Below, piece by piece: positions 45,700 through 54,371 of a stretch of DNA of 64,000 bases. Below the pieces are notes generated by a model. The model had not been told where the DNA came from. It was given only the letters and a program-made list of their open reading frames with translations, and searched no databases. The stretch spans positions 4,861,001-4,925,000 of the forward strand of contig NZ_CP023865.1 in NCBI RefSeq assembly GCF_003711105.1. Direction: 5' to 3'. Origin of the DNA: Actinoplanes teichomyceticus ATCC 31121 (GTDB lineage: Bacteria; Actinomycetota; Actinomycetes; Mycobacteriales; Micromonosporaceae). The position numbers and the translations under genes are program-made. Numbering within the stretch: position 1 is the stretch's first letter; every line of letters starts with the position of its first letter.

Positions 45700-45713
45700 C
45701 CGTTAATTAACGG
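45700..45713. promoter_or_regulatory. ArsR operator, perfect 14-bp palindrome
   Basis: ccgttaattaacgg, a full palindrome, overlaps the ribosome-site region of the ArsR gene. Further TTAA elements lie on either side. It is AT-rich in a GC-rich genome, which makes it stand out. Autoregulation is the likely role. Confidence 0.7.
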
Positions 45714-45774
45714 AGCTGTTAAGGACCCTAGCCGCGCCCATGCTCGGCGTCAACCGGCGCGGACGCCCGGCACA

Positions 45775-46329
45775 TCAGACCTTCGAGGGAATCCGGCGGT
45801 GCAGCTCGGCGAGCAGGACATCCGCGCCCGGCGACATCAGACCGACATCCACGACGTACGACAGCTCCCCGCCCCGGTGGCGCGTCCGCGGCGCCAGCCC
45901 CGACCCGTCCAGCTCCTGCGCGTAGTCGTCGCCGACCGGCGTCACCACCAGCTCGGTGAACGGCCCCCAGCCGGACAGGCTCACCGACGCGATCCCGGAC
46001 CACGGCAGATGCACCGGCCGGCGCCCGGTCGCCGCGAAGTCGATGCCGTGCACCGAGGTGTGCAGCCAGCCCAGCCGCCGGTAGAGCGCGAGCAGCGCCA
46101 GCGCCGCCACGACCACCGGGACGATCAGCGCCAGCTCGGCGTAGATCACGATGTCTTCGGGCCCCGGCCGGGCCCCGAAGACCATCGAGAGCACCAGGAA
46201 GGCGGCGAGCAGGACGGCCCAGACGGCGGCCACCACCCAGAGCACGGTCACGCAGAACATCGCGCGTGGCTGAATGAAGGACACCGTGTCGTCGGTCGGG
46301 CCGAGCACCTGGTCCACATGGCTGGTCAC
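45775..46329 (-). CDS. Membrane protein with PH-like domain (184 aa)
   Basis: Two membrane helices (about 26-50 and 60-83) are followed by a beta-rich region (LHTSVHGIDFAATGRRPVHLPW...GPFTELVVTP) of the bacterial PH (bPH) type. Function unknown. GTG 46329 is the start; a CATACT element lies 7 bases upstream, again suggesting a leaderless message. Confidence 0.7.
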   Translation of the reverse strand: MTSHVDQVLGPTDDTVSFIQPRAMFCVTVLWVVAAVWAVLLAAFLVLSMVFGARPGPEDIVIYAELALIVPVVVAALALLALYRRLGWLHTSVHGIDFAATGRRPVHLPWSGIASVSLSGWGPFTELVVTPVGDDYAQELDGSGLAPRTRHRGGELSYVVDVGLMSPGADVLLAELHRRIPSKV

Positions 46330-46442
46330 AACGTCGAGTATGCGAGTTTATGCGCCGGTTCATGGCAAAAACCGGCCCCCACCTGGAGTCCGGCGAACCG
46401 GCGGCTCGGCGCGGCCGCCGGGTGCGTTTCCTGGCCCGCACG

Positions 46443-46448
46443 TAGGCT
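46443..46448 (+). promoter_or_regulatory. Leaderless -10 element for the PAC2 gene
   Basis: TAGGCT ends 7 bases before ATG 46456. Confidence 0.5.
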
Positions 46449-46455
46449 GTCTCCC

Positions 46456-47325
46456 ATGACTGAGTTCGACGGCCTCCCGCTGCTCCGCTCCCCCGTGGCC
46501 ATCGCCGCCTTCGAGGGCTGGAACGATGCTGCGGACGCTTCCACCGCGGCCGTGGAACACCTCGAGCAGGTGTGGGAGGCCCGTGAGGTCACCAGCATCG
46601 ACCCCGAGGACTTCTACGACTTCCAGGTGAGCCGCCCGACGATCACGATGGCCGAGGGCGAAACCCGCAAGATCGAATGGCCCACCACCAGGTTCACCGT
46701 GGCCAGCCCGCCCGGCAGCGACCGGGACGTGGTGCTGATCCGCGGCATCGAGCCGAGCATGCGCTGGCGCACGTTCTGCGAGTCGGTGCTGGAGATCTGC
46801 CACAGTCTCGAGGTCAACCGGGTCGTGCTGCTGGGCGCGCTGCTGGCCGACGTGCCGTACACCCGGCCCCTGCCGATCAGCGGCAGCGCCTCGGACAGCG
46901 CCATCGCCGAGAAATACAACGTGGTGCCCACCCGCTACGACGGCCCCACCGGCATCGTCGGCGTGCTGCAGGAGGCGGCCACCCGGGCTGAGCTGGACGC
47001 CCTGTCGTTCTGGGTGCACGTGCCGCACTACGCCAACAACCCGCCCTGCCCGAAGGCGACGCTCGCCCTGCTGAGCCGGATCGAGGACGTGCTGGACCTG
47101 CCGGTGCCGATGGCCGATCTGGCCGAGCAGGCCGACGAGTGGGAGAAGAAGGTCCGCGCCGCCGCCGAGCAGGACTCCGAGCTCGGGGAGTACGTGCGCG
47201 AGTTGGAGGAGCGCGTCGGCGACGCCGGGATCCAGCCGCTGACCGGCGAGGAGATCGCCAGCGAGTTCGAGAAGTACCTGCGGCGCCGGGGCGGCTCCGC
47301 CGGCCCGACCGCCGGGTCCTGGTGA
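46456..47325 (+). CDS. PAC2 family protein (289 aa)
   Basis: This is the conserved actinobacterial PAC2 fold, related to proteasome assembly chaperone 2. Blocks include PVAIAAFEGWNDAADASTAAVEHL, VVLIRGIEPSMRWRTFCE, RVVLLGALLADVPYTRP and FWVHVPHYANNPPCPKATLALL, then a helical C-terminal region. A role in proteasome assembly in bacteria has been discussed but not settled to my knowledge. It lies 15 kb from arc. Confidence 0.9.
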   Translation: MTEFDGLPLLRSPVAIAAFEGWNDAADASTAAVEHLEQVWEAREVTSIDPEDFYDFQVSRPTITMAEGETRKIEWPTTRFTVASPPGSDRDVVLIRGIEPSMRWRTFCESVLEICHSLEVNRVVLLGALLADVPYTRPLPISGSASDSAIAEKYNVVPTRYDGPTGIVGVLQEAATRAELDALSFWVHVPHYANNPPCPKATLALLSRIEDVLDLPVPMADLAEQADEWEKKVRAAAEQDSELGEYVRELEERVGDAGIQPLTGEEIASEFEKYLRRRGGSAGPTAGSW

Positions 47326-47346
47326 GCTGACGCGCACCCGTTCCGC

Positions 47347-47382
47347 CACGGCAGGCCGCCTGGAACCGGGCGGCCTGCCGTG
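47347..47382 (+). terminator. Terminator hairpin after the PAC2 gene
   Basis: Perfect 14-bp arms (47347-47360 and 47369-47382) with an 8-base loop, followed by ttt. It lies 21 bp past the stop. Confidence 0.85.
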
Positions 47383-47440
47383 TTTCCACCCGACCCGGAC
47401 TCTGCCGCCGGCCGACCGTCCTGCTCCCGGGCACCCGCCC

Positions 47441-47580
47441 TGTTCCCGGTCGCTCTAGTCCCGGATGTCCGCCTGTTTCCGATCGCTCTAGCCCCTGACG
47501 TCCGCCTCGTTCCCGGTCGCTCTAGTCCCGGACGTCCGCCTTGTGCTGGGTGGTTCTAGTCCCGGACGTCCGCCTTGTTC
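47441..47580. repeat. About 34-bp tandem repeat, 4 copies, with tctag core
   Basis: tctag recurs at 47454, 47487, 47521 and 47555, in units like cggtcgctctagtcccggac. The spacing is 33-34 bp. It lies between the PAC2 terminator and the GntR promoter. Confidence 0.85.
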
Positions 47581-47694
47581 CCGGCCGCGCGTGATCGAGC
47601 CGTCCTGTCAGATTTTTCCGCTGCCGGTGCCGCCAGAACCACTCCGCTCCGGTTGCGCGTGTCGGGTGGCCGCGCACCCCACCCATACGCCATC

Positions 47695-47706
47695 CTAGGA
47701 ACCTAG
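47695..47706. promoter_or_regulatory. GntR operator candidate, CTAGG-AA-CCTAG
   Basis: Exact 5-bp inverted arms around AA, 42 bp upstream of the GntR start. The position suits autoregulation. The -10 of the gene may overlap it. Confidence 0.5.
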
Positions 47707-47748
47707 CTGGTAGCCCGCCGCCGGCGACGGCCACTGGAGGGGGTCCGC

Positions 47749-48540
47749 ATGACGATCAACCCGGGCGCTGCCGAGTTCCCGCATCGGCAGATCGCGGCTC
47801 AACTGCGTGAACGCATCCGTCGCGGGGAATGGCAACCGGGCGAGCGGCTGCCCTCCATCCCGGCTGTCGCCGAGATGTTCGGGGTGGCGAAACAGACCGT
47901 GCAGCGCGCCGTCGATCAGCTGCGGGTCGAGGGCGTCCTGATCACCAAACCCGGCTCCGGTACGTACGTCCGCGGCACCCGCCGCCGCCTCAACCGCCTG
48001 TCCCGGGGCCGCTACGGCGCCCACCGCGGCTACCACGCCGACCTGGCCGCCCGTTACCGCCAGCAGCTCGTCGGCGTCGCCCGGGAGTCCGCGCCGCCGG
48101 AGGTGGCCGACGCGTTCGGCGTGCGCGACGGCACCGAGCTGCTGGTACGCCGGCACATCGTGCGCACCGACGACGCCACCGTGGAGGTCGGCGCCTCGTG
48201 GTTCCGGGTCACCGACGCCGGCGGCACCAGCCTGGAACGCCCGGAGTCCTTCGGCCGCCCGCTCTACCAGGAGGCGGAGGAGGCCCTCGGCCGGCGCTAC
48301 ACGTCCGCGACCGACACCATCACCGCGCGCCAGCCCAGCCGGGAGGAGGCGGAGACCCTGCAGATCCGCCCGGACACCCCGGTGCTGCACCTGCTGCACG
48401 TGGCCTTCGACGAGACCCGTAAGCCGATCGAGGTGGCCCAGGCGACCTGGCCCGGGCCGATGACCACGCTGACCGAGGAGTACCGGATCCCCGCCCCGAC
48501 GCCCGATCCCGACCCGGATCCCGGCCTCGCGCTGGCCTGA
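47749..48540 (+). CDS. GntR-family regulator with UTRA domain (263 aa)
   Basis: A HutC/FarR-type regulator: N-terminal winged helix (QIAAQLRERIRRGEWQPGERLPSIPAVAEMFGVAKQTVQRAVDQLR), then a UTRA effector domain (about 95-245: LLVRRHIVRTDDATVEVGASWF, VLHLLHVAFDETRKPIEVAQATWPG). The C-terminus is a Pro/Asp repeat. GGAGGGGG precedes the ATG. No transporter or catabolic genes lie next to it, so its target is unknown. Confidence 0.92.
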   Translation: MTINPGAAEFPHRQIAAQLRERIRRGEWQPGERLPSIPAVAEMFGVAKQTVQRAVDQLRVEGVLITKPGSGTYVRGTRRRLNRLSRGRYGAHRGYHADLAARYRQQLVGVARESAPPEVADAFGVRDGTELLVRRHIVRTDDATVEVGASWFRVTDAGGTSLERPESFGRPLYQEAEEALGRRYTSATDTITARQPSREEAETLQIRPDTPVLHLLHVAFDETRKPIEVAQATWPGPMTTLTEEYRIPAPTPDPDPDPGLALA

Positions 48541-48635
48541 CCGGCCCGCATCCCGGCCCACACCGGCCCGACCGGCCCGCATCCCGCGGCCCACGCCGGC
48601 CCGACCGGCCCACATCCCGGCCCACGCCGGCCCGG
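48541..48635. repeat. About 31-bp tandem repeat, 3 copies
   Basis: Units like accggcccgcatcccggccc follow the GntR stop at about 31-34 bp spacing, then give way to the purine-rich array. Confidence 0.75.
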
Positions 48636-48736
48636 TGCTCCGCCCGGACGCGCCGCCGCGCCGGTCGCCGCATACGGACGCTCGTGGCGCGGCGCTCCGG
48701 TGTGCCCCTCCAGCGGGGATGCCGGCCGCGGTGGCA

Positions 48737-48970
48737 CCGGGAAAGCGCCGGAAGAACACGACGGCCGGAACGAGACAGCGCCCGCGAGAACACACCGCCG
48801 GAAACAAGTCGGTGCCGGAAAGAAGCGCGCGCCCTAAGACGCTTGCGGAGAAAGGCGACGGTGCCCGAGAAAGAAGGCGGTATCCGAGGAACAGGGCGGC
48901 GTCCGGGAAAGAACGCGCCGTCCGGGAAGGGTGACGTTGCGCGGGAAACGTGACGCTGCCGAGAAAGACG
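48737..48970 (+). repeat. Degenerate purine-rich repeat, about 18-bp period
   Basis: Variants of CCGGGAAAGA or CCGAGAAAGA recur about every 16-20 bp, roughly a dozen times, starting near 48737, 48748, 48764, 48784, 48798, 48815, 48847, 48864, 48884, 48903, 48921, 48941 and 48959. G and A dominate the plus strand. No gene is supported here. Confidence 0.6.
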
Positions 48971-49018
48971 ACTACCAGCCGGCGAGCTGTCGGCGGCGCA
49001 CGACATCGGAAGAAAAGT

Positions 49019-49052
49019 CAGACCCGAGGAGCCGCATGGCTCCTCGGGTCTG
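49019..49052 (-). terminator. Terminator hairpin after the small secreted protein gene
   Basis: Perfect 15-bp arms (49019-49033 and 49038-49052) with the loop gcat lie 50 bp past the stop at 49102. Confidence 0.85.
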
Positions 49053-49101
49053 GGGCTTCTCATCGCCGGGCGCGGGAGCAGATGTTCCCGCGCGGACAGC
49101 G

Positions 49102-49401
49102 TCAGAAGTCGGTCGGCCCACCGTTCACGTTGATGAGGCCGAGCTGGGTGTTGCGCTGGTAGAACAGATCGTTGTCGATACCACCGTGGTAGTACCTGGT
49201 GTCGAAGTTGCCGCCGCCGTAGTAGCCGCCGCCGCCACCGCAGCAGCCGCCCGGGTACGGGTACCAACCGCTACCAGCGGCGTATCCGTTACCGGCGGTG
49301 TGGCCGGTCCCATCGACAGCAGCGGAGGCGGGGGCTGCGAGGGCAAGACTCGCGCCGGTGGCCAGGAACAGACCGGCGAGGTACAAAGCCGGACGACGCA
49401 T
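49102..49401 (-). CDS. Small Gly/Tyr-rich secreted protein (99 aa)
   Basis: A signal peptide (MRRPALYLAGLFLATG..., ending APASA-A) is followed by a mature chain of about 70 residues rich in Gly, Tyr and Asn. It has an adjacent Cys pair (PGGCCGGGGGYYGGG) and ends QLGLINVNGGPTDF. No family is recognised; composition suggests an extracellular surface or matrix protein. AAAGGA lies 6 bases before the ATG. Confidence 0.75.
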   Translation of the reverse strand: MRRPALYLAGLFLATGASLALAAPASAAVDGTGHTAGNGYAAGSGWYPYPGGCCGGGGGYYGGGNFDTRYYHGGIDNDLFYQRNTQLGLINVNGGPTDF

Positions 49402-49611
49402 GATAGTTCCTTTCGGACGTTGGTTTGACCTCCAAAAGCATGTCGCGCCAGCGGCCAGAACGCACGTATTTCGGCCAGATAACACCGTAAAGCGCGTTGT
49501 TCAGGCAATTTGCCCACACGCCCGGCGGGTACGGTTTAGAGTCCTCGCGGGCAGCCATTTTCGCCCATCGAGAAGGCCGGGAAACAGCGCGGAGCACTCG
49601 GGAAAACCAAG

Positions 49612-49645
49612 CGACGGTCCGCCCGAAAAGTCGGACGGACCGTCG
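49612..49645 (-). terminator. Terminator hairpin after mshC
   Basis: 15-bp arms (49612-49626 and 49631-49645), one G-U pair, loop aaag, 30 bp past the mshC stop. Confidence 0.8.
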
Positions 49646-49675
49646 ATCAGAAAATGTGAAACGGATTCGGAAAAG

Positions 49676-50914
49676 TCAGAGCCGCACGCCGAGGAGCGCG
49701 TCGACCGTTTGCGCCATCAGCGCGGGCGCCGCGGTGTCGTCGCCGGCCCCGGAGAGCACCGCGTCCGCCCACACGTCCACGACCGCCAGGGCCGCGGGCG
49801 CGTCGAGATCGTTGCTGAGCGCCTCCCGGACGGCGGCCACCAGCCCCGCCCCGGACGGCCCGGCGGGCGCGGCCGCCGCCTCCCGCCAGCGCGCCAGCCG
49901 CTGCTCCCCGGCCTTGCGCACCTCGTCGGTCCACTCCCGGTCGGCGCGGTAGTGGCCGGAGAGCAGCCCGAGCCGGACCGCCATCGGGTCCACCCCGTCG
50001 CCGCGCAGCCGGGACACGAAGACCAGGTTGCCCTTGGACTTGGACATCTTCTCGCCGTCCAGCCCGATCATGCCGGCGTGCACGTAGTGCCCGGCGAACG
50101 GCGCCACGCCGGTGAGCACCTCGGCGTGCGCGGCCGAGCACTCGTGGTGCGGGTAGAGCAGGTCGCTGCCGCCGCCCTGCACGTGCACGGTGTCGCCGAG
50201 CAGGTTGAGCGCGATGGTGGCGCACTCGATGTGCCAGCCGGGACGGCCGGGACCGAGGTCGCCGCCGTCCCACACCGGCTCGCCGTCGCGCGCGCCGCGC
50301 CACAGCAGCGGGTCGAGCGGGTCACGCTTGCCGGCCCGGTCCGGGTCGCCGCCCCGCTCGGCGGAGAGCACGGTCATCTCCGCGCGCGACAGGTTCGACT
50401 CGTAACCCCAGCGCGGCGCGGCGGTGATGTCGAAGTAGACGTCACCGGTGCCGTCGTCGAGCCGGTACGCCGCGCCGCGCTCCAGCAGCTCGCGCACGTG
50501 CACGACGATCGCCGGGATCGACTCGACGGCCCCGACGTAGTGCGCCGGCGGGACGATCCGCAACGCCTCCATGTCCTCGCGGAACAGCGCGGTCTCACGC
50601 ATGGCCAGGACCACCCAGTCCTCGCCGTCACGCTGGGCCCGCTCCAGCAGCGGGTCGTCGATGTCGGTCACGTTCTGCACGTAGGTGACCCGGTGGCCGG
50701 CGTCACGCCACACCCGGTTGACGAGATCGAAGGCGATCATCGTGGCGGCGTGGCCGAGGTGGGTCGCGTCGTACGGCGTGATGCCGCACACGTACATCGT
50801 CGCGGTCTCCCCCGGTGTGACCGGGTGCACCGACCGGCGCGCCGAGTCGTAGAGCTTCAGCGTGGGGGCGTCCCCCGGCAGATTCGGCACCTCATGCCCG
50901 GTCCAAGCGTCCAT
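49676..50914 (-). CDS. mshC: Mycothiol cysteine ligase MshC (412 aa)
   Basis: This enzyme joins Cys to GlcN-Ins with ATP in mycothiol synthesis; it derives from cysteinyl-tRNA synthetase. The HIGH-like motif is THLGHA, KMSKS is present as [10 protein letters not shown], and the zinc site is C43 (VCGITPYD), then C/H residues at HIECATIA and [10 protein letters not shown]. It is shorter than CysS and lacks the anticodon-binding tail. A TAGGCT -10 lies 6 bases before the ATG. Confidence 0.95.
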   Translation of the reverse strand: MDAWTGHEVPNLPGDAPTLKLYDSARRSVHPVTPGETATMYVCGITPYDATHLGHAATMIAFDLVNRVWRDAGHRVTYVQNVTDIDDPLLERAQRDGEDWVVLAMRETALFREDMEALRIVPPAHYVGAVESIPAIVVHVRELLERGAAYRLDDGTGDVYFDITAAPRWGYESNLSRAEMTVLSAERGGDPDRAGKRDPLDPLLWRGARDGEPVWDGGDLGPGRPGWHIECATIALNLLGDTVHVQGGGSDLLYPHHECSAAHAEVLTGVAPFAGHYVHAGMIGLDGEKMSKSKGNLVFVSRLRGDGVDPMAVRLGLLSGHYRADREWTDEVRKAGEQRLARWREAAAAPAGPSGAGLVAAVREALSNDLDAPAALAVVDVWADAVLSGAGDDTAAPALMAQTVDALLGVRL

Positions 50915-50920
50915 GCTCGG

Positions 50921-50926
50921 AGCCTA
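50921..50926 (-). promoter_or_regulatory. Leaderless -10 element for mshC
   Basis: On the minus strand TAGGCT lies 6 bases before ATG 50914. Confidence 0.5.
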
Positions 50927-50975
50927 TCCAGCACTCCCGACAGAACCCGACCGGGCGTGACCTAAACCTCTACCG

Positions 50976-51791
50976 CTAGATGGGCGGCCACGGGATCGCC
51001 GGCCAGTCGGTCGGCGGCTTGGGGAACCGCCCGGCCCGCAGCAGCCGCTTCACCCGCAACCCGATGTGCTGCACCTCGGAGATGGTCAGGTGCTCCTCCA
51101 GCGCCTCGCCGAGCGCGCCGGCCAGGTCCGCGCTCAGGGTCCGCAGCACCTCGACCGCCTCGTCCGGCAGCGGCTTGCCGGTCCAGCCCCACAGGACCGT
51201 ACGCAGCTTGTTCTCCACATGGAAGCTGACGCCGTGGTCGATCCCGTGGATCGAGCCGGTGGCCGGGTAGAGCACGTGGCCGCCCTTGCGGTCGGCGTTG
51301 TTGATCACGGCGTCGAAGACCGCGAGCCGGGCCAGGCGCGGGTCGTCGGCGTGCGCCAGCGCGTACGCGTCGCCGTCGTCGTCGCGGGCCGCCGCCACCG
51401 CGAACCAGCCGGGGGGCACGTCGTACGCCGGGACGAAGCCGATCAGGCCCTCGGCCGCCTCCGGCTCGTCGATCCACAGTTGCAGCGCACCCGAGCCGAG
51501 CGGCCCGTCCCGCAGGATCGTCGGCGGCACCAGCTCCCAGCCGGTGGCCCGGGAGACCAGGTAGGCCGACACCTCCCGGCCGGCGAGCGTGCCGTCCGGG
51601 AAGTCCCAGAGCGGGCGCTCGCCGCGCACCGGCTTGTAGACGCAGCGGCGGGTCACCCCGTCCAGGCTGATCTCGGCGCGCAGCGTCGTGTTCGAGGCGT
51701 CGACCAGGCGACCCTCGATCTCGATCTCCCCACGGCCCAGCAGCTGAAGGGCGTCGGCCTCGGTGAGCACCTCGGTCGGCTCTGCCGTCAC
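50976..51791 (-). CDS. SCO1664-like kinase-fold protein (271 aa)
   Basis: A conserved actinobacterial protein with a PI3/4-kinase-like core: RRCVYKPVRGERPLWDFP (Lys), AVFDAVINNADRKGGHVL (catalytic loop) and IHGIDHGVSFHV (metal-binding DHG). The order DUF3090-SCO1664-mshC is standard for actinomycetes. The substrate is unknown. GTG 51791 shares 4 bases with the DUF3090 stop, so the genes are coupled. Confidence 0.85.
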   Translation of the reverse strand: MTAEPTEVLTEADALQLLGRGEIEIEGRLVDASNTTLRAEISLDGVTRRCVYKPVRGERPLWDFPDGTLAGREVSAYLVSRATGWELVPPTILRDGPLGSGALQLWIDEPEAAEGLIGFVPAYDVPPGWFAVAAARDDDGDAYALAHADDPRLARLAVFDAVINNADRKGGHVLYPATGSIHGIDHGVSFHVENKLRTVLWGWTGKPLPDEAVEVLRTLSADLAGALGEALEEHLTISEVQHIGLRVKRLLRAGRFPKPPTDWPAIPWPPI

Positions 51792-52381
51792 CGGTGATAA
51801 CCGTTGTGCCGGGGACAGAGGTGGCCACCCGGGTCGAGCGGCTGGCCGCAGAGCGGGCACGGCGGGCGGCCGGCGGCCACCACACGGCGGGCGCGGTCGA
51901 TGAACGCCCGGGTCGCCTCCGGAGTCAGCCGCACCCGGAGGCGGTCGAGGTCGTCGTCCGGCTCCTCGTCGTCGTCCTCGTCCTCGTCGTCCTCGTCGTC
52001 GGCGAGCGGGTCGCCGGACAGCTCGACCTCGGCCTCACCGGCCTCGATCGCCTCGATCACCACGGTCGCGGTGTCGACGTCGAAGGCCAGCCCGAGAGTG
52101 CCGACCCGGAACTCCTCGTCGACCGGGCTGTCCAGCGGCTCGTTGTCGTGCACCCCCAGCAGCGGGGCCTCCGGCAGCGTGACGCCGAACCGCTTGTTCG
52201 CCTCGAGCAGCAGCTCCTCGAGCTTCTCGGCGAGCAACGACACCTGAACCTTCTCCAGGGCGACACTGATCACCCGGCCACCGCCGCGGGCCTGCAGGTA
52301 GAACGTCCGGTCCCCGGGCTCGCCCACCGTCCCGGCGACGAACCGCTCGGGCGGCTCGAAGGCATGCACTTGGTGGGTCAT
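51788..52381 (-). CDS. DUF3090 family protein with zinc ribbon (197 aa)
   Basis: A conserved actinobacterial protein, start MTHQVHAFEPPERFVAGTVG, beta-rich, then an acidic low-complexity loop (Asp/Glu run, about residues 142-160). The C-terminal CPLCGQPLDPGGHLCPRH is a zinc ribbon. It is always linked with the SCO1664-like gene. Function unknown. A TAGGGT -10 lies 7 bases before ATG 52381. Confidence 0.9.
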   Translation of the reverse strand: MTHQVHAFEPPERFVAGTVGEPGDRTFYLQARGGGRVISVALEKVQVSLLAEKLEELLLEANKRFGVTLPEAPLLGVHDNEPLDSPVDEEFRVGTLGLAFDVDTATVVIEAIEAGEAEVELSGDPLADDEDDEDEDDDEEPDDDLDRLRVRLTPEATRAFIDRARRVVAAGRPPCPLCGQPLDPGGHLCPRHNGYHR

Positions 52382-52388
52382 GCCGACA

Positions 52389-52394
52389 ACCCTA
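52389..52394 (-). promoter_or_regulatory. Leaderless -10 element for DUF3090
   Basis: On the minus strand TAGGGT lies 7 bases before ATG 52381. Confidence 0.5.
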
Positions 52395-52490
52395 TCCATC
52401 CCCGCGCCCGATCGCCCGGCCCGGCAACCCCGGTTCGCCGAGGGCGCAATAGGGCGTACGCTGCGACTATAGGTCGATCACGGAGGGTTG

Positions 52491-53183
52491 TCAGACGCCG
52501 GCCCCGGCACCCCCGCCGACGGCCGCGTCACTGCGGTCGGCCTGCTCCTGGCCATCGCTGCGGCGCGGTACGAGCGAGTCCAGTTCACCGGTGTCGTTGA
52601 CGCGCACCAGGAACGGCCGGACCGGGGTGTACCGGATCACCGTGACCGACGCGGGGTCGGCCACGATCCGCTGGAACTGGTCCAGGTGCAGCCCCATCGC
52701 GTCGGCCACGATGGCCTTGATCACATCACCGTGGCTGCACGCCAGCCAGACCGCCTCCGGCCCGTGCTCGGCGCCGACCCGCTCGTCCCAGGCCCGCACC
52801 GCGGCGACCGCGCGCGCCGACATGGCCGCCATCGACTCGCCGGCCGGGAAGGTGACCGCGCTCGGATGCTGCTGCACCACCGGCCAGAGCGGCTCCTTGG
52901 CCAGCTCGCGCAGCGGGCGGCCCTCCCAGTCGCCGTACCCGCACTCGGTCAGGCCCTCGTCGATCACCGGGGTGACGCCGGGCAGCGCCAGCTCCACGGT
53001 CTGCCGGCACCGGATCAGCGGGCTGGACACCACCGCGGCCAGCGGGAGCCCGCGCAGCCGGGCGGCGACCCGGGCGGCCTGGGCGCGGCCGGTCTCGTCG
53101 AGCTCCACCGGGCGGCGGCCGGCCAGCTCACCGGTGGCGTTCGCGGTCGTGCGGCCGTGCCGCAGCAGCAGGACGGTGGCCAC
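52491..53183 (-). CDS. Histidine phosphatase, MSMEG_4193-like (230 aa)
   Basis: A phosphoglycerate-mutase-fold phosphatase: LLLRHGRTTAN (catalytic His), VVSSPLIRCRQT, GLTECGYGDWEGR and ACSHGDVIKAIV (second His). The C-terminal end is Gly/Ala-rich. GTG 53183 shares one base with the stop of the LLM gene upstream, so it is translated with it. The mycobacterial homologue is in the same place (Rv2135c). Substrate unknown. Confidence 0.9.
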   Translation of the reverse strand: MATVLLLRHGRTTANATGELAGRRPVELDETGRAQAARVAARLRGLPLAAVVSSPLIRCRQTVELALPGVTPVIDEGLTECGYGDWEGRPLRELAKEPLWPVVQQHPSAVTFPAGESMAAMSARAVAAVRAWDERVGAEHGPEAVWLACSHGDVIKAIVADAMGLHLDQFQRIVADPASVTVIRYTPVRPFLVRVNDTGELDSLVPRRSDGQEQADRSDAAVGGGAGAGV

Positions 53184-54235
53184 TAGCGGGCCACGCCGGA
53201 CTCTTCGTACGCCTCGGCGACCAGGCGCAGGGTGTCGATGCCGGACTGCAGATCGCCGACGTACGGGCTGATCGAGAGCGTGCCGACGCCGGCCGCCGCG
53301 TACTCCCGGATCCGCTTGGTGATCTGCGCCTTGGTCCCGATGATCGAGGTGCGCTCGATGAACTCCTGCGGCACCGCCTCGGCCGCCTCGGCGACCTGCC
53401 GGTTCAGGTACAGCTCCTGCACCCGCCGGGCCTGCTCGGCGTAGCCCATCCGGACCGCGAGCTGGTTGTAGAAGTTCTGCTCCCGGCTGCCCATCCCGCC
53501 CAGGTAGAGGGCCGCGTACCAGCGGATCACGTCGGCGCAGGCGGCGATGTCGTCGCCGACCACCACCGGGACGGTCGGCGCCACGTCGAACCCGGCCAGC
53601 CCGAGGCCGTGCCGGGCCCGGCCGGCCGCGATGTGCCGCAGCTGGTCGTCGGCGGCGTCCGGGGCGAAGAAGACGGCCAGCCAGCCGTCCGCGATCTCGC
53701 CGGCCAGCTCCAGATTCTTCGGGCCGACCGCGGCCAGGTAGACCGGGATCTCGGTACGTGGCGGGTGGAAGCCCAGCTTGATCGCCTTGCCCGCGCCGCC
53801 GGGCAGCGGCAGCTGGTAGTGCTCGCCGTCGTAGGCCACCCGGTCGCGGCGCAGCGCCATCCGGACGATGTCGACGTACTCCCGGGTGCGGGCCAGCGGC
53901 TTGGCGAACCGGACACCGTGCCAGCCCTCGGACACCTGCGGGCCGGAGACGCCCAGGCCGAGCCGGAACCGGCTGCCGGAGAGGGTGTCCAGGGTGGCCG
54001 CGGTCATCGCGGTCATCGCCGGCGTACGGGCCGGGATCTGCAGCACGGCCGAGCCGATGTCGATCCGCTCGGTCTGCCCGGCGATCCAGGCGAGCATGCT
54101 GACGGTGTCCGACCCGTACGCCTCGGCGGCCCAGACCACCGAGTAGCCGAGCCGGTCGGCCTCCTGGGCCATGGCGAGATGATCCGCGGGCGTGCTCCAC
54201 GCCGTCTGATAGCCGAGGCTGAGTCCGAGCCGCAT
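53183..54235 (-). CDS. LLM-class F420-dependent oxidoreductase (350 aa)
   Basis: A luciferase-like barrel protein that probably uses F420. The typical start MRLGLSLGYQTAWS is followed by ADRLGYSVVWAAEAYGSDTVSMLAWIAGQT and RFRLGLGVSGPQVSEGWHG. ATG 54235 has AAGGG 5 bases upstream. F420 use is inferred from the family; many actinobacterial members reduce or oxidise secondary metabolites. It heads the operon ending in the histidine phosphatase. Confidence 0.9.
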   Translation of the reverse strand: MRLGLSLGYQTAWSTPADHLAMAQEADRLGYSVVWAAEAYGSDTVSMLAWIAGQTERIDIGSAVLQIPARTPAMTAMTAATLDTLSGSRFRLGLGVSGPQVSEGWHGVRFAKPLARTREYVDIVRMALRRDRVAYDGEHYQLPLPGGAGKAIKLGFHPPRTEIPVYLAAVGPKNLELAGEIADGWLAVFFAPDAADDQLRHIAAGRARHGLGLAGFDVAPTVPVVVGDDIAACADVIRWYAALYLGGMGSREQNFYNQLAVRMGYAEQARRVQELYLNRQVAEAAEAVPQEFIERTSIIGTKAQITKRIREYAAAGVGTLSISPYVGDLQSGIDTLRLVAEAYEESGVAR

Positions 54236-54359
54236 GCCTGCCCTTCCCGAGATCATGGGGGTCCGCCGGCAAGCCTACTGATTGCGCGCCGTGCCGTTTC
54301 CGTCCGGTAACCGACGCACCCTGACGTGCTGGAGGATTTCGCTGTCGACGGAGTCTGAA

Positions 54360-54365
54360 TAAGGT
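54360..54365 (+). promoter_or_regulatory. Leaderless -10 element for the aldo/keto reductase
   Basis: TAAGGT ends 6 bases before ATG 54372. Confidence 0.5.
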
Positions 54366-54371
54366 TCACTC

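Noticed and set aside
47441..47580. Possible CRISPR array (regular 33-34 bp units)
   Set aside because: Repeats are directly adjacent with no unique spacers, copies are imperfect, and there are no cas genes. The other arrays in the window fail in the same way.
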